Source of the DNA: Cetobacterium_A somerae | GTDB lineage: Bacteria; Fusobacteriota; Fusobacteriia; Fusobacteriales; Fusobacteriaceae | Direction: 5' to 3' (one strand) | Length of the DNA stretch: 64,000 bases | Assembly (NCBI RefSeq): GCF_044784365.2 | Contig: NZ_CP173065.2 | Notes under the pieces: generated by a model | What the model was told of the DNA's origin: nothing | Database searches by the model: none | The model's input: the letters and a program-made list of their open reading frames with translations, nothing else | Position numbers and translations under genes: made by a program | Shown here: positions 1 through 8,825 of the stretch, piece by piece | Layout of the letters: every line of letters starts with the position of its first letter | How positions within the stretch are numbered: position 1 is the stretch's first letter

Positions 1-1122
1 TACAGTTTCAATATCTCTTACATAACCATAAACTAAATATGATCCTGCCATTCTTGTCATTTTACCTTTGCTACTCTCTAAACCAAAAGTTACCATACTT
101 AAGAATTGATTTTTTGCTCTTTGAAGCTCTTTTTCAGTAATCCCATTCTCTTTTAATTCTTTTAATTCTTCCTCTATTAAAGAGATTACTTCTTTATAAT
201 CTTCATGCGTAGTTCCTGCGTATACAGTGAATAATCCACCTTCATCAAAATTAGATGTATAAGAATAAACTGAATATGCTAATCCTCTTTCTTCCCTAAT
301 TTTTTGAAAAAGTCTAGAACTCATATTTCCACCTAAAACATTTGATATTACAGATGCTTCAACTCTGTCTTTATCAGTGCTTGATGTTCCTAAAGTATTT
401 ATACACAAATGAACTTGGTTTGTTTCTTGAACTATTATCTTTTCTCCTGAATTTATAACCATGTCTCCATTATAAACTCTTTTTGTACTTCTATCTTTTA
501 ACTGTCCAATACCTTCATTTAATTGTTTAAATATTTTTTCCTCTTCAATATTTCCTGCTGCTGCAACAACTATATTTTCAGGTTTATACATATCATAGAA
601 ATATTTTAATATTTTTTCTCTGTCTATTCCTTTTAAACTTTCTATTGTTCCAGCTACTTTTTGGCTTTGTGCACCAGTTATAGCAAATCCAAGATTTTCT
701 TCATGTACAACTTCCTCTGGGATATCTTCATACATTCTTATCTCTTCTATTATTACATTTCTTTCTTTTTCAATATTTTCATCTGTAAATGTAGAATTTA
801 AAAACATATCATTTAAAATATCGATTCCAATTTCTAATGTATTTGAAGTCATTTGAATATAGTATGCTGTTTTTTCAACACTTGTATACGCATTTATCAT
901 TCCGCCTTGATCATCAATCTCTTCTGATATCTCTTTTGCAGAACGATTAGTTGTTCCTTTAAATAATAAATGCTCTATAAAATGAGAGATTCCTTCTTCG
1001 CCAGGCAACTCATTTTTTACACCAGCTCTTACAAAAAAACCTAAGCTAGCTGTATTTATACTTTTTATATCTTCCATTAATAACGTTATACCATTATCTA
1101 ACCTCTTAGTAGTTATGCTCAT
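1..1122 (-). CDS. M16-family zinc metallopeptidase (partial, C-terminus outside window)
   Basis: Insulinase/processing-peptidase type zinc protease; 374 residues are visible and the frame is still open at the window edge. The inverted zinc motif HxxEH is present as H47-F-I-E50-H51, and an E-E-I stretch near residue 125 supplies the expected third ligand. The later part resembles the second M16 half, with a G-G-x-M-S-S-R-L-F-Q stretch. The ATG at 1122 follows GGAGG, which overlaps the TAA stop of lptG, so the two genes are probably translationally coupled. Family members of this size are usually about 410 residues, so little is missing. The substrate cannot be read from sequence. Confidence 0.9.
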   Translation of the reverse strand, partial: MSITTKRLDNGITLLMEDIKSINTASLGFFVRAGVKNELPGEEGISHFIEHLLFKGTTNRSAKEISEEIDDQGGMINAYTSVEKTAYYIQMTSNTLEIGIDILNDMFLNSTFTDENIEKERNVIIEEIRMYEDIPEEVVHEENLGFAITGAQSQKVAGTIESLKGIDREKILKYFYDMYKPENIVVAAAGNIEEEKIFKQLNEGIGQLKDRSTKRVYNGDMVINSGEKIIVQETNQVHLCINTLGTSSTDKDRVEASVISNVLGGNMSSRLFQKIREERGLAYSVYSYTSNFDEGGLFTVYAGTTHEDYKEVISLIEEELKELKENGITEKELQRAKNQFLSMVTFGLESSKGKMTRMAGSYLVYGYVRDIETV

Positions 1123-1130
1123 TTTCCTCC

Positions 1131-2210
1131 TTAATATTCTGCTTCCTTCATAAAGTAAATTCCTAAACATAAAAATATCACATTTGGGATCCAACCGCTT
1201 ATAAATGGATTTAATAATCCATTAACACTTAAAGCTTCAAAAGATGCTTGCACTATATAGTATGAATATCCTAATCCAACACTTAAAGCAATACTTATTG
1301 CTGAAGCTCCTCTTACATATCTACTTCCTAAAGCTAATCCTAAAAATGATACTATAAAGCTTGCAAAAGGAAAAGAATATCTTTTTCCTAAAACAGACAG
1401 TGGTTCTTTTATATCTCCACCTGTTATCCTAATATCTCTAATTGATTTTGCTATTTCAGCATTTGTCAATTCATCTGGATCTCCTTGAATTGTTATAAAA
1501 TCTGATGGTCCTTTATCCAAAGTTTCATTAGAGTATACTTTATAACTTTTTTGAGTTTTATTAACAAAGTTATTTACAACAGCATCTTTCAGTACCCATT
1601 GGTTTTTATTTAAATCAAACTCACCACTTTTTGCTGTTATTATTTCTTCTATTTTTTCAAAATCTTTATTTAATTTTATTATCTCTAAAAGAGTTCCTGT
1701 ATTTCCTATTCTATCTACTTGTTTTATATAATAAACAAGATTATCTTCTGTTCTTAAAAATGCATTATTTTTAGTTGTTGGTAATACTCTTTCTGATATT
1801 TTCCTTCCAGCTCTTAAGGCTCTACTTTTTGCTAAAGCCATTGGATGAATACGATTCATTACTTGGAATACTATCAAAGATATTAAAAATGATATTATTA
1901 TAGGATATCTTACTATTCTTCTAAAACTTATTCCTGAAGTTTTCAAAGATATAATTTCTAAATTTGAAGCCATTCTATTGATACACATTAACGAACCTAA
2001 AAGTACTGCTAGAGGAGTCACCTCTATAAATATTTTAGGTAATAAATATAATATATATGTTGCCGATTCTGAAACACTCATTCTTCCAGCTGTTATATAT
2101 CTTATTATTTTAAAAAGTTGACTTAATATAAAAATATTTATAAACGCAATTAAACTTAATAAAAATGATTTTATGAAGTTCTTACTTATATAGATATCTA
2201 ATTTTTTCAT
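1131..2210 (-). CDS. lptG: LptG-like lipopolysaccharide export permease (YjgP/YjgQ family)
   Basis: Inner-membrane subunit of the LptB2FG transporter, which extracts lipopolysaccharide from the inner membrane. The 359 residues show the family layout: about three hydrophobic segments in the first 120 residues, a periplasmic jellyroll-type middle region and three hydrophobic segments after about residue 280. It overlaps the preceding paralogue by 4 bases (ATGA-type coupling). The G assignment, as opposed to F, rests only on gene order, since lptF precedes lptG in most genomes. Its ATPase partner LptB is encoded at 11.5-12.2 kb in another operon. Confidence 0.85.
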   Translation of the reverse strand: MKKLDIYISKNFIKSFLLSLIAFINIFILSQLFKIIRYITAGRMSVSESATYILYLLPKIFIEVTPLAVLLGSLMCINRMASNLEIISLKTSGISFRRIVRYPIIISFLISLIVFQVMNRIHPMALAKSRALRAGRKISERVLPTTKNNAFLRTEDNLVYYIKQVDRIGNTGTLLEIIKLNKDFEKIEEIITAKSGEFDLNKNQWVLKDAVVNNFVNKTQKSYKVYSNETLDKGPSDFITIQGDPDELTNAEIAKSIRDIRITGGDIKEPLSVLGKRYSFPFASFIVSFLGLALGSRYVRGASAISIALSVGLGYSYYIVQASFEALSVNGLLNPFISGWIPNVIFLCLGIYFMKEAEY

Positions 2211-3286
2211 TTAGCACCACCTGCTTTTCTTTTATATAGTAGAGCTGTTCCACCAACTAATAATAAATTTGGTAGCCAAACTCCCATATATGGTGATACT
2301 ACACCTTTATTTGCCATTACCATTCCTACATTAAGAAATACAATATAGGTAAATATAACTCCTAAACTTACTCCGAAACTAGCTCCTTTTCCACTTCTAT
2401 GATGGCCAATTGATAAAAGAACTCCTAAAATAGCTAATACAACAGTTGACAATGGAATTGCTATCTTTCTATTAATCTCAACTAAATATGGAATTTTTTC
2501 TTGATATGTTTTTCCTTTTAAATTTTTTAAAAGAGTTGTTATTCCCATAGCTTCAATATCTTTTACTTCTATATTAACCTCTTGAAAATATGAACTTAAA
2601 GGTATTTTCTTCTGCTTAAATTCTCCCTCTAATTTTATTGTTCCATCTGGATTGAAAGTATAAAACTTAGAATCTTCTAATACCATATTTACATTTTTCC
2701 AGTACGCTTTATCTCCTAATAAAATTGTAGGAAAATTATTTTTATCTTCTTTTTGGAAAATCAAAACATTTTCAGCTTCATTAGTTTTTCTGTCAATCTT
2801 TTCAATGTATAAGCTATATTCATCGACTTCATCAATTAATATTCTCTCTTTTAGTTGAAATACTGGATTTTCATATGCTATTTTCATTGTTATTTCTTCT
2901 AATTTACTAAAAGATCTAGGAATAATACTTTCTTGTAGGAAAAATATAAAAACAGTTATTATTGAAGCCAATATTACTATTGGCTTCAATATATCTTTTA
3001 AGGACATTCCTATAGAACTCATTGCTGTAGCTTCACTTGTTCTTGTAAATTTAGAAAAAGTTATCATAACTCCTAAAAATACACCCATTGGTATTGTTTG
3101 TGATAAAATTGGAGGTAGATAAAATGACAATATTCTTAATACATCAATTAATGAGATTCCTTTTACAATTATATTTTCCATAAGAGACACAATAATCTCT
3201 ATTAAGAAAATAAATGTAAATAGTGATACTCCAAATATTATTGGCATCTTCACATCTTCCAATATATATTTTTCAATTATTTTCAT
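2207..3286 (-). CDS. lptF: LptF-like lipopolysaccharide export permease (YjgP/YjgQ family)
   Basis: Paralogue of the following gene with the same length (359 residues) and topology: N-terminal membrane segments, a soluble middle domain of roughly 170 residues, and a C-terminal membrane bundle. Predicted to pair with LptG and an LptB dimer as the lipopolysaccharide-extracting ABC transporter. The ATG follows an AGGAGAG site and lies 9 bases after cvpA. The F assignment is from gene order only; the family membership is clear. Confidence 0.85.
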   Translation of the reverse strand: MKIIEKYILEDVKMPIIFGVSLFTFIFLIEIIVSLMENIIVKGISLIDVLRILSFYLPPILSQTIPMGVFLGVMITFSKFTRTSEATAMSSIGMSLKDILKPIVILASIITVFIFFLQESIIPRSFSKLEEITMKIAYENPVFQLKERILIDEVDEYSLYIEKIDRKTNEAENVLIFQKEDKNNFPTILLGDKAYWKNVNMVLEDSKFYTFNPDGTIKLEGEFKQKKIPLSSYFQEVNIEVKDIEAMGITTLLKNLKGKTYQEKIPYLVEINRKIAIPLSTVVLAILGVLLSIGHHRSGKGASFGVSLGVIFTYIVFLNVGMVMANKGVVSPYMGVWLPNLLLVGGTALLYKRKAGGAK

Positions 3287-3295
3287 TTTTCTCTC

Positions 3296-3829
3296 CTAAA
3301 ACATTTTATTAAAGTACTTTTCAACTAGTTCTTTTCCTTTTATATAGTTTAATTCTGATTTTAATTCTTTTGGTAAATATTCCTCAATATAATGAGATTT
3401 CTCTAAAAATACTGCATTAGTCTTACTGTCAATTCCATACTTTTTTAAAACTGTATATTTTTGAGCAGCAAAATTAAAAATAAATAAAATTATTAATGAA
3501 ATTATAAGTCCTTTTACTAATCCAAAAGCTCCACCTAATCCTCTAGATAAGAACCCTTTATTTTGATTTTTTAAAATAATTCCTATAAAAAACATTAAAA
3601 TAGCAATAGCAAAGTATGAAGCTATAAATACACCTATATACGTCAATAAGTAGTTACTTTCATTGTTATTCATAGCTAATTTCTCTATTACAATTGGAGT
3701 AAATTTTTGAGCTATAATAAAATCAATGAAAATTCCAAAGATTGAGAAGAATTGTAGTAAAAATCCATCTTTTAATCCTTCAATCACTGCAAATATAAGT
3801 ATTACTGCTATTAAAATATCTAAGTACAT
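3296..3829 (-). CDS. cvpA: CvpA-family membrane protein
   Basis: A 177-residue protein with four hydrophobic segments in the first about 125 residues and a charged C-terminal tail, as in the CvpA/colicin V production family. The opening Y-L-D-I-L-I-A-V-I and the G-x-x-x-G-x-x-x-G stretch near residue 100 fit the family. The exact biochemical role of CvpA proteins is unsettled. It heads the lptF-lptG-M16 set, with a GGGGG ribosome binding site before the ATG and a short gap after the upstream methyltransferase gene. Confidence 0.75.
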   Translation of the reverse strand: MYLDILIAVILIFAVIEGLKDGFLLQFFSIFGIFIDFIIAQKFTPIVIEKLAMNNNESNYLLTYIGVFIASYFAIAILMFFIGIILKNQNKGFLSRGLGGAFGLVKGLIISLIILFIFNFAAQKYTVLKKYGIDSKTNAVFLEKSHYIEEYLPKELKSELNYIKGKELVEKYFNKMF

Positions 3830-3846
3830 AATTATTCCCCCTTAAA

Positions 3847-5031
3847 TTAATTATTTACTACTCTAACCCATAAAGCTTTTAAGTATAATGTTTCTGGAAC
3901 ATGTAAAATCCATGGATGATCTTCTGGTTGATAATTTACTCCTATAACTTGTAATAATTTTCCATTCTTTGAAGCTGCCATTCTTGTTACTTCTATTAAA
4001 TCTTGAAGACTCATATGATAAGCACAAGTTATTATTCCTACTATTCCACCATCTTCAATTAACTTGAAACTTTCATCACATAAACTGAAGAACATATCTC
4101 TTCCTCTATGAATATCAATCTTCTTCTTTATTAATGATGGTGGATCTAATGTTATTACATCAAACTTTTCTCCTCTATTAGCTAAGATTTTTAACATTAA
4201 AAATGCATCTCCCTCAGCTGTTTCAAAATCATTTGTAAACTCATTTAATTCATAGTTTTCTTTACACAGCTCTAATGCGTGAGGTTCTTTATCAATTGCT
4301 ATAACTTTTTTACATCCTTCTTTTAATGCTGCAACTGAAAACCCACCACTACTAGAGAATACATCTAGAAATCTTGTATTTTCATTTAAAAATGGTCTTA
4401 TAAACTTTCTAGAGTCTCTTTGATCTAGGAAAAATCCTGTTTTTTGACCATCTATAATATCTACGTAATATTTTAATCCATTATCTTCCATTACGATTCT
4501 TTCTGGAATCTCACCATATATTATTCCAGTTTGTTGCTCTACACCTTCATGAGTTCTATTTTCAACATCACTTCTTTCATATATTCCTTTTGGTTTCATA
4601 ACTTTTTTTATAGCATTTATTATTTCTTGTCTAAAAGCTACTTCTAATCCTGAATTTCTAAATTGTACAGATACATATTTATCAAATTTATCAATTATTA
4701 ATCCTGGTATTCCATCTGCTTCAGAATAAAAAGCTCTAACACAATTAGTTTCTGCTAAAAGATGTTTTCTCTTTTCATAAGCTCTTTTTATTTTTTCTAA
4801 AATTAATGTTTTATCAACTGCTATATCCTTTGTTGTTAAAACTCTAACAAACGCATTTGTTGCCTCTGCTACATATCCTTTTGCCACAAGCTCTCCATCC
4901 GTTATACAAACCTCAACTATATCTCCATTAGAAACATTTCCTAAAATATCCTGTATCTCATCTTTAAATACATTTGGATAAAAATTCCTAATTTTCTTTT
5001 CTTTTCCTGATTCTAATATTACTTTTGCCAT
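3847..5031 (-). CDS. rlmI: Class I SAM-dependent 23S rRNA (cytosine) methyltransferase, RlmI-like
   Basis: The 394 residues fit the COG1092 family: an N-terminal PUA RNA-binding domain (about 1-75), a linker domain, and a Rossmann methyltransferase with an F-L-D-V-F-S-S-S-G-G-F SAM motif and a T-L-D-P-P-S-L catalytic motif near residue 295. RlmI makes m5C1962 in E. coli 23S rRNA; the same substrate here is an inference. The ATG has a good AAGGAG site. The gene starts 12 bases after the alr stop and probably shares its transcript. Confidence 0.85.
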   Translation of the reverse strand: MAKVILESGKEKKIRNFYPNVFKDEIQDILGNVSNGDIVEVCITDGELVAKGYVAEATNAFVRVLTTKDIAVDKTLILEKIKRAYEKRKHLLAETNCVRAFYSEADGIPGLIIDKFDKYVSVQFRNSGLEVAFRQEIINAIKKVMKPKGIYERSDVENRTHEGVEQQTGIIYGEIPERIVMEDNGLKYYVDIIDGQKTGFFLDQRDSRKFIRPFLNENTRFLDVFSSSGGFSVAALKEGCKKVIAIDKEPHALELCKENYELNEFTNDFETAEGDAFLMLKILANRGEKFDVITLDPPSLIKKKIDIHRGRDMFFSLCDESFKLIEDGGIVGIITCAYHMSLQDLIEVTRMAASKNGKLLQVIGVNYQPEDHPWILHVPETLYLKALWVRVVNN

Positions 5032-5042
5032 TAAACTCTCCT

Positions 5043-6152
5043 TTATAATTTTCCTATTAGGCTATTCACTAAGTAAGGCTTTCCATGTTTCAAATAAACT
5101 CTACTAACCCTTCTACTTAGTCCAGTAAATAACTCGTAAATAGAAGATCCAACCATTATTGATTTGTCAAAAATGTCCTCTCCCATTACAGTTACTTCAT
5201 CTCCTGCTTTTACTCTACCTTTTAGCTCATCTGGTATTCTTACCATAAGCATATCCATACAAACCTTACCTACTATTTTACAAGGAACTCCATGAATTTC
5301 AATTGTTCCCTTATTTGAAAGCTCTCTTCTGAAACCATCTGCATATCCAACTGTTATTGTTGCAATTAAATCATTTTTATATCCTTTACCTACTCTTCCA
5401 TAAGATATATCTATATCCTCTTTTAGTTCTTTTAAAAAAAGTATTCTACTTTTTAAAGTAAAAACTCTTTTTAAATTTTCTATAACTCCCTCTCCATAAA
5501 CACCATACATAATTATTCCAGCTCTAACTAAATTACTTTGAGGAATTTCAGAAAACTTTAATATCCCTCCACTATTAAGAATATGGATATATTTTATCTC
5601 TTCTAACTTTTCAAAATCTCTAAATTTTTCTAACTGCTTTTTTGTATAGCTTATTGATTCTTCATCTGATTCATCTGATACTGATAAATGTGAATAAACT
5701 CCAACTACTTCTATATTTTTTTCCTTACATATGTCTATAGCTGCTTTTCCTTCCTCTACTGTAAATCCAACTCTACCCATTCCTGTATCTACTTTTATAT
5801 GTACTTTTAACGAAAGTCCCTTTTCATTAATATATTTTATTTGAGAAAGATCAGTCAAAGTAACTTGTAGATTTTTTTTCTCTGCTTCTTCTAACTCTTC
5901 GTTAAAAATTCCTGCTAAGATTAAAATCTCATCATCAATGTCGTTATTCCTTAGTTCTATCCCTTCTTCTAGAGATGAAACTCCAAATATTTTTACCCCC
6001 ATTTTTGAAAGTTCTTTTGCTATTGTGACTGCTCCCATTCCATAGGCATCTGCTTTTATAATGGCCATTATGTCTCTGTCATGAGATAGTTCTTTTATTT
6101 TTTTTATATTATATTCTAAGTTATCTAGATCTATCTCTGCCCACGTTCTCAT
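5043..6152 (-). CDS. alr: Alanine racemase
   Basis: PLP enzyme interconverting L- and D-alanine for peptidoglycan. The PLP lysine lies in the I-I-K-A-D-A-Y-G motif (K33 from the start chosen here), and the second catalytic residue is the tyrosine of I-S-Y-G near residue 250. A TTG 12 bases further upstream would extend the frame, but the GGAGG site (6158-6162) lies inside that extension and sits 5 bases before the ATG at 6152, so the ATG was chosen (369 residues). The gene follows secF after a short stem-loop. Confidence 0.93.
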   Translation of the reverse strand: MRTWAEIDLDNLEYNIKKIKELSHDRDIMAIIKADAYGMGAVTIAKELSKMGVKIFGVSSLEEGIELRNNDIDDEILILAGIFNEELEEAEKKNLQVTLTDLSQIKYINEKGLSLKVHIKVDTGMGRVGFTVEEGKAAIDICKEKNIEVVGVYSHLSVSDESDEESISYTKKQLEKFRDFEKLEEIKYIHILNSGGILKFSEIPQSNLVRAGIIMYGVYGEGVIENLKRVFTLKSRILFLKELKEDIDISYGRVGKGYKNDLIATITVGYADGFRRELSNKGTIEIHGVPCKIVGKVCMDMLMVRIPDELKGRVKAGDEVTVMGEDIFDKSIMVGSSIYELFTGLSRRVSRVYLKHGKPYLVNSLIGKL

Positions 6153-6181
6153 TTTTTCCTCCAACTCTTATTAAGTAGATT

Positions 6182-6204
6182 AAGCCACCTTTTTCAGGTG
6201 GCTT
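6182..6204 (-). terminator. Stem-loop between secF and alr (weak or reverse-facing terminator)
   Basis: Perfect 9-bp inverted repeat AAGCCACCT / AGGTGGCTT with a 5-base loop, directly after the secF stop. The T-run lies on the plus-strand side (6203-6208). Read in the direction of secF-alr transcription, the hairpin is followed only by TTAATC, so it may act on antisense transcripts, stabilise the secF 3' end, or terminate weakly. Confidence 0.55.
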
Positions 6205-6209
6205 TTTTG

Positions 6210-7148
6210 TTATACTACAATTTTTTCTTCAGGATGTGAATTATCATCATCGTCATCTTTTTTAGGTTCATACTTATCGTCTCTTTTCTTTTCAAAAAGA
6301 TACACTAAAGGTGTTGAAATATATATTGATGAGTAAGTTCCCACTCCAATTCCCACTAAAAGTGTTGTTGTAAATGTTCTTAAACTATCTCCACCAAAAA
6401 CTAATATTGCAACTAATGCTAATAATGTTGTAACTGAAGTATTAATTGATCTTACTAAAACTTGATTTAAACTTTTATTTAATACTTCTCCAAAAGTTAA
6501 ATCTGATTTTTTTCTTAAACTCTCTCTGATTCTATCATATATTATGATTGTATCGTTAATAGAGTATCCTAATATTGTTAGAATAGCTGCTATAAACGGT
6601 GTATCAACCTCATACCCTAACAATGCTATAACTCCTAAAGCTGCAGTAACATCGTGTAATAATGTTAAAATTCCAGCTATTGCAAATTTAAATTCATATC
6701 TCATTGTTATGTATAAAACTATTAATAATCCACCTATTGTAAGAGCATAGATTGCTGATGTTTTTAATTCTTCACCTATTGTTGCTCCTACTTTTTCAGC
6801 TCTTTCTAATTTATAATCTCCTAATGTTTGAAGATTTGTTAATAACTTCTCTGTTTCTTTATCACTCATTTCAGCAGTTCTAATAATAACATTATTATCT
6901 GCTTGAGAAACTTGGACTTTTCTTGCAGTTGACGAAAGTTGTGGAATCTCAACTGCTAACTCATCTAGCTCTTTATTTATATCTGTTAATGTTATATTAT
7001 TAGTATAATTTAGCTGAATTAAACTTCCACCTGTAAAATCTATTCCATAGTTCAACCCTTTTACTAAAAACATTCCTAGGAATATTATAAAAGATATTGT
7101 TGATAATGTTATCCATTTTTTACTGTGCTTTATTACCTCAATATACAT
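6210..7148 (-). CDS. secF: Protein translocase subunit SecF
   Basis: Membrane partner of SecD in proton-motive-force-driven Sec export. The 312 residues show an N-terminal membrane segment (about 14-32), a G-I-D-F-T-G-G motif, a soluble region and five further hydrophobic segments with the conserved G-Y-S-I-N-D-T-I-I-I-Y-D-R signature. The C-terminus is an acidic tail with a run of aspartates. The ATG at 7148 lies 4 bases after the secD stop, so the two are coupled. Confidence 0.95.
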   Translation of the reverse strand: MYIEVIKHSKKWITLSTISFIIFLGMFLVKGLNYGIDFTGGSLIQLNYTNNITLTDINKELDELAVEIPQLSSTARKVQVSQADNNVIIRTAEMSDKETEKLLTNLQTLGDYKLERAEKVGATIGEELKTSAIYALTIGGLLIVLYITMRYEFKFAIAGILTLLHDVTAALGVIALLGYEVDTPFIAAILTILGYSINDTIIIYDRIRESLRKKSDLTFGEVLNKSLNQVLVRSINTSVTTLLALVAILVFGGDSLRTFTTTLLVGIGVGTYSSIYISTPLVYLFEKKRDDKYEPKKDDDDDNSHPEEKIVV

Positions 7149-7152
7149 TTAC

Positions 7153-8373
7153 TTACCCCCTTTTCACACCGAAGAACTCTGTTCTTTTTATTTTAAATAA
7201 ATCCACTGTTGTTGTTAACAGAACCTTTGTTATGAAAATTGCTGTAAGCATTGACGCCACAGTTCCAATTGTTAAAGTTACTGCAAATCCTTTTACAGTT
7301 CCTGTTCCAAACATAAATAACACTAAAGCTGTTAATAATGTCGTAACGTTAGAATCTATAATCGAAGCTATTCCTTTACTAAATCCAAGCTTTATTGCAC
7401 CATTAATTGTGCTTCCTAATTTCAATTCATCTTTTATTCTTTCAAAGATGATTACATTGGCATCAACTGCCATACCTGCAGATAATATCATACCCGCTAT
7501 TCCTGGCAATGTTAATGTTGCATCAATAAAGTTCAGCATTGCAAACATTACAAGTCCAAAACTTAATAATGCTAAATCTGCTACAAATCCAGGTAGTCTA
7601 TACATAATTAACATAAATGTTGCAATTAATCCAACTGCTACCATAGCTGCAGTTTTACTCTGAGCTATTGATTCATCTCCTAAAGATGCTCCAACAATTC
7701 TCGTTTCAATTATTTCAGCTTTAACTGGTAATGCTCCTGCATTTAATAATGTTGCTGTTTTTTTAGCTTCATCTGGAGTGTAACTTCCTGTTATAACTCC
7801 ATTTCCACTTGGAATTTCACTATTAATCGATGGTGCTGTTTGAACTTCTCCATCAAGTGTTATAGCTAATCTTTTTCCAATATTTTCTCTAGTTATTCTA
7901 GCAAACTCTTTTGCCCCCTCTATATTCATTTCAAATTGAATTTGAGGTCTTCCTAGATTATCGTATGAAACTTCTGCTTTTTTTAGTGCTCCACCTGTTA
8001 ATAGTGTTTCACCTAAAGAACCGTCATCATTCATTATTTTAAACTCTAACAATGCTGTTTTTCCAATCATCTTTACTGCATCATCTGAGTTTGTAATTCC
8101 TGGTAATTCTATAATAACTCTATCCATTCCTGCTCTTTGTACAACTGATTCTGCTACTCCAAGACCATTTATTCTTCTGTCTAAAACTTCTATCAGCCTG
8201 TTCATAGCATCATCATCTAGCTCTGTACCATTTTCTGGTTGAGCTTGTAAAACTACATAAACCCCACCTTTTAAGTCTAGTCCTAGTTTTGTTGGTTTCA
8301 TAACTGCTAACCACCAAGAACACACTAGTATAACTAATACAAAAAATAATTTTGTCATCCCCTTAAAATTCAT
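7153..8373 (-). CDS. secD: Protein translocase subunit SecD
   Basis: Accessory Sec membrane protein with one N-terminal membrane segment, the D-L-K-G-G motif, a periplasmic part and a C-terminal five-helix SecD/SecF domain with the A-V-D-A-N-V-I-I-F-E-R-I signature. The frame opens at a GTG (8385), but GGAGG (8379-8383) lies just inside it, 5 bases before an ATG at 8373. The ATG is taken as the start, giving 406 residues. Followed 4 bases later by secF. Confidence 0.95.
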   Translation of the reverse strand: MNFKGMTKLFFVLVILVCSWWLAVMKPTKLGLDLKGGVYVVLQAQPENGTELDDDAMNRLIEVLDRRINGLGVAESVVQRAGMDRVIIELPGITNSDDAVKMIGKTALLEFKIMNDDGSLGETLLTGGALKKAEVSYDNLGRPQIQFEMNIEGAKEFARITRENIGKRLAITLDGEVQTAPSINSEIPSGNGVITGSYTPDEAKKTATLLNAGALPVKAEIIETRIVGASLGDESIAQSKTAAMVAVGLIATFMLIMYRLPGFVADLALLSFGLVMFAMLNFIDATLTLPGIAGMILSAGMAVDANVIIFERIKDELKLGSTINGAIKLGFSKGIASIIDSNVTTLLTALVLFMFGTGTVKGFAVTLTIGTVASMLTAIFITKVLLTTTVDLFKIKRTEFFGVKRG

Positions 8374-8389
8374 GCTAGCCTCCACTTAG

Positions 8390-8809
8390 TTATTTTTTCA
8401 TGTCTAAGAAAGTCTGTAGTATAATAGCTGCTGCTACCTTATCAACTACTTTTCTTTTTTCTTTGGCTCCCCTTAGATTTGTTTCGTTTAACATTCTATC
8501 TGCTGAAACAGTGGAAAGTCTTTCGTCTATCTCAAAAAACTCTAATCCTTCAATAGACTTATTTAGTTTCTCCATAAATTCTCTTACTTTTTCTGCTTGA
8601 CGTTTTTCTGTTCCATCTAAACTTTTAGGTATTCCTATAACTATCGATTTAGTATTTTCTTGTCTACACAGCTCAGCAATTCTTTTTACAGCTTTAGTCT
8701 TTCTTCTATCAATTACTTCTAAGGGAGTGGCAACCATTCCCATTAAATCCGATTTTGCCACTCCTATTCTTACATCTCCTACATCTAAAGAAAGATATCT
8801 TTTATACAT
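8390..8809 (-). CDS. ruvX: RuvX/YqgF-family RNase H-fold protein
   Basis: The 139 residues match the YqgF family: an N-terminal L-S-L-D-V-G-D-V-R-I-G-V-A strand carrying the first catalytic aspartate, G-I-P-K-S-L-D-G-T, and F-x-x-I-D-E-R-L-S-T. Members are proposed Holliday-junction resolvases and process the 16S rRNA 5' end in E. coli. The gene lies 16 bases after alaS; alaS-yqgF adjacency is common in low-GC bacteria and supports the call. Confidence 0.88.
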   Translation of the reverse strand: MYKRYLSLDVGDVRIGVAKSDLMGMVATPLEVIDRRKTKAVKRIAELCRQENTKSIVIGIPKSLDGTEKRQAEKVREFMEKLNKSIEGLEFFEIDERLSTVSADRMLNETNLRGAKEKRKVVDKVAAAIILQTFLDMKK

Positions 8810-8825
8810 AATTATCTTCCTCCAA

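Noticed and set aside
7097..7663. A 188-codon plus-strand frame opposite secD
   Set aside because: It is an antisense shadow of the strongly conserved secD sequence, without a ribosome binding site or promoter.
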